From positions 2,480,001 to 2,544,000 of the forward strand of contig NC_052480.1 in NCBI RefSeq assembly GCF_009730915.1: DNA of 64,000 nt. Direction: 5' to 3'. Under the pieces are notes generated by a model that saw only the letters and a list, made by a program, of their open reading frames with translations, was not told where the DNA came from and did not search any database. The stretch comes from Dioscorea cayenensis subsp. rotundata. Taxonomy: Eukaryota; Streptophyta; Magnoliopsida; Dioscoreales; Dioscoreaceae. Both the position numbers and the translations under genes were made by a program. Below, in pieces: positions 58,101-64,000 of this stretch. Each line of letters opens with the position of its first letter. Position 1 is the stretch's first letter.

Positions 58101-61100
58101 GATGAATGTGTATTTGGAGCTGGAAAAGTTGTGCGTGATGGAATGGGACAGGCAGCAGGCTATCCAACCTCGGCATGCTTAGATACTGTTATCACCAATG
58201 CCGTAATTATTGACTATACAGGAATATACAAGGCTGATATTGGGATCAAAGACGGATATATTATTGCTATTGGAAAGGCTGGAAACCCTGATATCATGGA
58301 TGGCGTTTCAGGAGATATGATTGTTGGGATGACCACTTTTCCACATATGCAGCATTGGCTCTAGATTTTAGTGAATATGGTAATTTCTGCAAAAATTATG
58401 GGATACTAAATATCTAAATGCAGGTTAGCACTGAAGTTATTGCAGGGGAAGGCATGATTGTAACTGCTGGAGGCATAGATTGTCATGTGCACTTCATATG
58501 TCCTCAGTTGGCACAAGAGGCTATAGCAAGTGGTATGGTCTTTACTCTTACTTGCTTGGCATGATACAACGGTTACCAGCACCTAAAATATTGTTTCATG
58601 TAAAGTTCTCATTCTAATATTTGTTTGATGATTATAAAAATATAACTTCACAATCATATGAATTAATTGGACCTCTCAGCCATGTGCTGAAACTTCCTGT
58701 TTTATTTTGCAACATTATGTCTCTGAAGACCCAAATAACCCTGATTTCAGGTATCACTACACTTGTGGGAGGTGGGACAGGACCTGCGGATGGAACTCGT
58801 GCCACTACTTGCACAACATCCCCATGTCATATGCAGTTAATGCTGCAGTCAACTGATGACCTGCCAGTCAATATCGGATTCACTGGCAAGGTATAGTTAT
58901 ATATTCTTTTTTCTGTATAAAGTAGTGAGATGCAGTCTCATAAATGAAGGTCAAGTTTCTCTAAGAATGAAATAAACCTTTATGTTTATTGAAACGTAGA
59001 GCACCCCCTGCTGTATCTGAAAAACTTCTAGATGTCACCTCAGCAGAGTTCACAGGACATTGTCGTCTTTCATTGTGCAACTTTTCATTGTCTTTCCACT
59101 ACGTACTGCTCTGTTTGGTTGGTTAGTTAGGCCTTCTTTTTGGAGAAAACTGGTGCATTATCTTTTGCTGGCTCACTTATGTACACTGAATTTTGTCTCA
59201 ATGCATCCAAACCTTCCTCAGTGTTTGGGTGCTTTATCATCAAACTTTATTACAATTTTATGTTTGAAGCAATGTTTGTTTTCATTCCCTTAGTAACCAA
59301 TCTTTATGATGTATTAACCAGGGAAATAGTGCCAAACCAGAAGGATTAACTGAAATTGTCAAGGCAGGTGCTATGGGTTTAAAGCTTCAAGAGGACTGGG
59401 GAAGCACTCCTGCTGCTATAAATAATTGTTTGACAGTTGCTGAGATATTTGACATTCAAGTAAGCAAGTTATTTACGTCTGTAGTTGAAGAGTGCAATGG
59501 GATATTGTCTCTTACATGTTTCATTATTTTGGTTAGGTTAACATCCATACAGACACTTTGAATGAATCTGGCTGCGTGGAACACACCATTGATGCCTTTA
59601 AGGAAAGAACAATTCACACTTGTCACAGGTAGTGTGTTTTGTAAATTCAAGAACAATAAGATTCACACTTGCCATAGAACTTAATTTTGTATACTTATTG
59701 TTACAACAATTCCTTCTGAGGTTCAATTTTTTTTTTTTTTTTTTTTTTTTTGGTAATGCTTATTGTTCCTTTATCTTGTGAATAAAATGTCCTGCCAGTA
59801 ATTTGCATTTCTTTTTCAAGATTATCATCAACAAAATTATCTGTTTACAAAATCTTCTTTTTAATGGCGTCAAAACAGTGAAGGTGCTGGTGGTGGTCAT
59901 GCTCCGGATATTATCAAAGTTTGTGGTGTGAAAAATGCTTTGCCCTCATCAACAAATCCAACCCGACCTTTTACTTCAAATACTGTGGATGAGCACCTTG
60001 ACATGCTGGTAAAAGAATACACATATTTCATAACTATTGATTTTCACTCTATATTCTCTAAAATACTGTTTAACTTGTGCAGATGGTATCCCGCCACCTT
60101 GATAAAAACATCAAGGAAGATGTGGCCTTTGCAGAGTCTCATATACGCGCTGAAACAATTGCGGCAGAAGACATCTTGCATGATATGGGTGCCATTAGTA
60201 TTATAACTTCTGGTTCACAGGGTATGGGCCGTGTTGGAGAGGTATTTTAAAATAATTTTACTGTCACCTTAACACATAAGATTGGTGTTACTAATTTACT
60301 ATTGCTTACTAACATAGTTTATTCATATTTTTGCTTGTTGTAAACAGGATTTTTCACAAAATACGGACATTATTTTCCATTGACAAATTTTTTTGCATTT
60401 TCCTGTTTATCATCATAGTCATCACATTTTTATGTGTTAGGTCTATCAGCAAATTGATGTTATGAGCTAAAGAATTGAGAACTGATTTTCATGTCACCTG
60501 TTCTTTTATGGTTAATTGCATATTAATTATCTCAGGTAATCACTCGAACATGGCAAACAGCTGACAAGATGAAGGTGCAGAGAGGAAGATCAATTGAACC
60601 AAATAGGTGTGAAAACGACAACTTCCGAATCAAGCGCTATATAGCAAAATATACCATAAATCCAGCTATAGCTAATGGATTTTCTAATTATGTGGGTTCT
60701 GTTGAGGTATCATATTTTTCCCTGACCATGTAATTAGGAGCTTATATGCTTCCTATTCAATCAAATTTTTTTTTTTAACACCTTTCAAAGTTTCAACATC
60801 TTAATTGTGAGCTCCAGATAACTAAATCCCTTTTCTATATTTCATGCTGATGTGTGTTACTGTCTTAATCTAGGTGGAGTTTGGATCTAATAAGTTTTGA
60901 TTGGAACAGATTGGGAAAATTGCTGATCTTGTCATGTGGAAACCTTCTTTCTTTGGTGCCAAACCAGAAATGGTGATCAAAGGGGGTGTGATTGCATGGG
61001 CCAACATGGGTGATCCAAATGCTAGTATTCCTACACCTGAACCGGTATCATATTCTTCAACTACTATACAAGACTCTTCTAAATTGCATTCACATGTTTT

Positions 61101-61609
61101 TTTCTCACTAGCTGGCCATGCATTTTCCTTGTGGATCTACTATCAATCAAAGCAATTCTTGCACATGATTTTTTGCATAGATCCTCATTTTTGAACATTT
61201 TGACCTATTGAGCACAGGTAATGATGAGGCCGATGTTTGGTGCATTTGGAAAGGCTGCAAGTGTTAACTCTATTGCTTTTGTGAGCAAGGCAAGTGAAAT
61301 CAGCATTTGTTTTGTTCGTTTATTTACAGTTGAATTCTGTTAAGTGACTAATTTACGGTCTGATAATCAGTTTGCTCGAAGGCGATGAACACATTCGAAA
61401 GGATCTCTAGTTTATCTGCCATGTGCTGAAATTCCTTTTTTGTGCAGCTTGCGAAAGAAGCCGATGTAGGAACCAAGTATGGTCTCAAAAAGCGGGTGGA
61501 AGCTGTCGGTAATGTTCGCAGGCTTACAAAGCTCGACATGAAGCTCAATGACGCTCTCCCGAAGATCAGTGTCGATCCCGAATCCTACACGGTGACAACC
61601 GATGGAGAG
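55190..61609 (+). pseudogene. Second urease copy, truncated and inactivated
   Basis: Exon counterparts 3 to 18 of the first urease, in the same order: 55190-55235, 55442-55547, 56014-56159, 56585-56695, 57541-57704, 57926-58328, 58424-58532, 58751-58890, 59322-59459, 59537-59628, 59879-60008, 60083-60241, 60536-60706, 60910-61044, 61218-61289 and 61448-61609. Lesions: no exons 1-2; TGA at 56076-56078; TAG at 58014-58016 in the conserved YANKYGPT block; donor GT after 58328 changed to AT. KLHEDW has become KLQEDW, and VCHHL has become VSRHL. The last exon ends abruptly where an LTR begins. Exon sequence is otherwise well kept, and at the site of the first copy's extra base this copy has the normal frame. 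It cannot make a urease, though transcripts are possible. Confidence 0.93.
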
Positions 61610-62315
61610 TGTTGCAGGATATCTCAAATTGCTGCAACAATGAAAGAGTAAGAAGGGCTGAGATTGGGAAGCTAGAGTACTCGGAGAAATGTCATCGATA
61701 ACCCCGACGCTTAAGGTGGTTACTCGTGCAAGGAAGGGCATTTTGGTAAAAGCGAGGGATTCAAAAAGAGTGAAATTACATTAGTTACCCTCGCATCAGC
61801 TATCGTTGTTTGATTGAGGGGATAAGGGTTGTATTGTCTTTTTAGTTAATCTGAATGGAGGGAAAAACGGTGAGATGTGAATTTACATTAAGTGCCCTCT
61901 GACTGTTAAGTTGGGTACACTGGAGAGGTAAGGGTTCTTTCGTCATTCGGCTGCAGAAGAATTAATTCAAAAGCTCTCTCATCGTAGGGCGATGCCAGGT
62001 CCCTCTTCAATTAATTTCTAAACTTATACGACTCAACTGGGGAATGGAGGCAATTATTGAAACTCTTTGATTCCTTTTTCCCTGTTCATCTTCCTCCTTG
62101 TGTGAGTGAGGTGTTTTGGAGATCTCCGGCATCTAGCCTCCCGATCTCTCTTTATCTCGCTACTTTAAGCTTGAGTTCTTAATGTGGTGGTGTGAGTGTC
62201 TGTTGTAATTGAATCTTTGAGGTTCAGGTTGCTTTAATCAAGTCTAGTGCTGTACCTGTTTTTGTTTCTTGAGAATCTTTGCAGGTTGTGTTTGCAAGGG
62301 TGGGATCTGGCATCA
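61610..62315 (+). mobile_element. 5' LTR of a Ty3/gypsy retrotransposon inserted in urease copy 2
   Basis: Homology to urease exon 18 stops exactly after GATGGAGAG, and the next bases TGTTGCAGGATATC give a TG start. The block ends near GGATCTGGCATCA, just before a tRNA-Met-type primer site. Length is about 700 bases. The 3' edge could instead be slightly upstream. Leader-like sequence from 62,040 on (TTCCTTTTTCCCTGTTCATC) fits the R-U5 part. Confidence 0.75.
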
Positions 62316-62317
62316 AC

Positions 62318-62328
62318 TGGTATCAGAG
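62318..62328 (+). other. Primer-binding site, initiator tRNA-Met type
   Basis: TGGTATCAGAG is complementary to the 3' end of plant initiator tRNA-Met, the usual primer for Ty1/copia and Ty3/gypsy reverse transcription. It follows the presumed LTR end by about two bases. Confidence 0.85.
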
Positions 62329-62373
62329 AGGCAAGATCGCTGTACAAGGAGAAGGCTTTGTCCAGAAACCTTG

Positions 62374-64000
62374 ATGGAGACCAGAAATCAAGAGTTGAAG
62401 AAACTGGAAGAAAGTTTGAAGGGCCTAGTAAGGGAGACGGTAGAGAAGCAAGCAGAGAAACATGACAAGGATATGCAAGAAATGAGGGAGAAGCAAGACA
62501 GAGATATCAATGGGTTACAGACCCTATTACTGAACCTGCAACCTGGGGGGAGTGAACCTGTGTCCAGTGCTGTTGTAGGTCCTGTCAGGACTGAGAAAGA
62601 GCTGTCGTATCTCAAATCCATCAGGCCCAAGTTAACAAAGCTAGAATTTCCCAGATTCAATGGTGATCACATCTATGATTGGTTGTTCAAATGCAAGCAA
62701 TTCTTCGAGTTTGATGAAACTCCAGATGGCATCAAGGTTAAAATAGCTTCCTTACACTTGGAGGGAGCTGCACTGCAGTGGCATCAGGGTTACTTGAGGA
62801 GAAGAGGGGGAGAGAATCCTCCCAGTTGGGGAGATTATGTAACACAGCTAAATACAAGGTTTGGTAATGAGTTGCATTACGACCCTATGGAGGAATTGAA
62901 GGACCTGAGGCAAGTGGGGTCATCCACGACTACTTGATCAAGTTCAAGAACTTCTTAACGTAATTGAAATCTCTGGATGGCCACATCTTGAGCTTGTTCA
63001 TGGGTGGACTCAAGGGGAAATCAAAGACACTATCAAATTGCTCGGACCGCAAACCCTACAAGAAGCTATCAGTCCGCAAAGATACAAGAAGCGACTATAG
63101 AGAATGCTCGAGAAGAGGGAAGTCTGTGGCAAGAGTAGGAAATGTACCCTTGTTATCCAATTCCAAGAAGCCTATTGAGTCCACTTCAGTAGAAAATACT
63201 AACAGGAACTCCAAGAGCTCGGGATTCAGGCCATTCAAGAAGATGTCTAGTGGGGAACTAGAGGAGAAGAGGAGAAAGGGGTTGTGTTACTGGTGTGATG
63301 AGAAATACACTACAGGCCATACTTGTAAAATGAAGAAATTATACGACTTTTGAAGTAATAGGAGATGAGGAAGTTGAAGAGGATGAAGAAATGGAAATCA
63401 AGGAACCGTAAGGGATACTCGAATCCAAAGTGAAGAGACATCAGCTATCATTTCCATGAAGGCCTTATCGTGTATACAGACTCTAGCAGATTATAACACA
63501 ATGAGAGTCAGTGGATCAGTAAATGGGCAAAAGGTGCACATCTTAATTGATTCAGGGAGCACACACAACTTCATTGACCAGTTCACAGCTCAACAACTGG
63601 GATGTGAGATGACTGATCATTCTTCCATGACTGTGGTGGTGGCAAACGGGGAGAAGATTAAATGTGATCAAATATGTTCTGGACTGAGATGGAGAATGCA
63701 AGGGGTGGAGTTCACATCAGATTTCATGATACTACCACTGGAGGGTTGTCAGGTAGTGCTGGGAATTCAGTGGCTGATCTTATTAGGATCTATACTGTGG
63801 AATTTCAGTGAACTAAGGATGGAGTTCAAGGTGAACCATAAGAAGGTGGTCCTAAGAGGATCTCCTCAACCTCGGATGCAGATGATGCAATGCAAGTCAC
63901 TGGTAAAATCACTACGTCTTCCCTCTGAATTATGCCATGCAAAACGCGTGCTCCCTAGTCATGATTCGTGAAGATCGTGGTGAGAAGGAAGGGTCCAATC
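62374..64000 (+). pseudogene. Ty3/gypsy gag-protease region, damaged, continues past window
   Basis: From METRNQELKKLEES (62,374) a coiled-coil-like N-terminus with repeated K/E/D-rich heptads leads into the gag core: KLEFPRFNGDHIYDWLFKC, then LEGAALQWHQGYL and TRFGNELHYDP. The frame is lost near 62,915, and pieces (LSLFMGGLKG at about 62,990) continue in another frame with further small indels. A zinc knuckle CYWCDEKYTTGHTC follows at about 63,287-63,330. The retropepsin domain has DSGSTHNF at about 63,550 and VVLGIQWL at about 63,754. Its ORF stops at 63,969-63,971, where the intact family would continue into reverse transcriptase. At least three disruptions make this copy non-autonomous. 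Its integrase and 3' LTR would lie beyond the window. Confidence 0.88.

Noticed and set aside
62318-62328. tRNA-like sequence
   Set aside because: Only the 11-base complement of a tRNA-Met 3' end is present, not a tRNA gene; it is a retrotransposon primer site.

Overview
The window is nuclear DNA of a flowering plant. The evidence is spliced genes with GT-AG introns, plant-type proteins (adenylate kinase, RAD21/SYN cohesin subunits, aspartyl aminopeptidase, a single-chain urease), AT-rich intergenic DNA and many plant transposable-element remnants. Urease residues look closer to monocot than to legume ureases, but I cannot name the species.

Layout. 1-2.5 kb: the end of a GCTCG-rich repeat, an LTR-like stretch and AT-rich DNA. 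2.5-5.5 kb (+): adenylate kinase, six exons, intact. 6.6-18.5 kb (+): a tandem trio of RAD21/SYN4-like cohesin genes. The first copy is nearly complete but frameshifted, the second is a middle fragment, and the third is open through 13 exons (678 aa) with an expanded 27-bp in-frame repeat. 18.7-20.0 kb: an eroded tandem array that contains copies of the last exon of the next gene. 20.1-23.7 kb (-): aspartyl aminopeptidase, 11 exons, intact. 24-29.3 kb: a Stowaway-type MITE, LTR-like pieces and a GCTCG element with a 10-bp target duplication. 29.4-29.7 kb (-): a small secreted peptide precursor resembling IDA/PIP peptides. 33.4-40.9 kb (-): urease, 18 exons, complete except for one extra base that breaks exon 8. 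41-54.5 kb: a transposon-rich spacer (fold-back element, long purine tract, tandem repeats, LTR-like blocks, a copia RNase H fragment). 54.6-61.6 kb (+): a second urease copy in head-to-head inverted orientation, lacking exons 1-2 and carrying stops. It is cut in its last exon by the LTR of a Ty3/gypsy element whose damaged gag and protease run to the window end.

The genes do not form an operon or a pathway. The main story is local duplication (tandem RAD21, tandem terminal-exon copies, inverted urease) followed by decay and transposon insertion. Exon boundaries were derived by hand from splice signals, reading phase and remembered family conservation. No alignment or transcript data were available.
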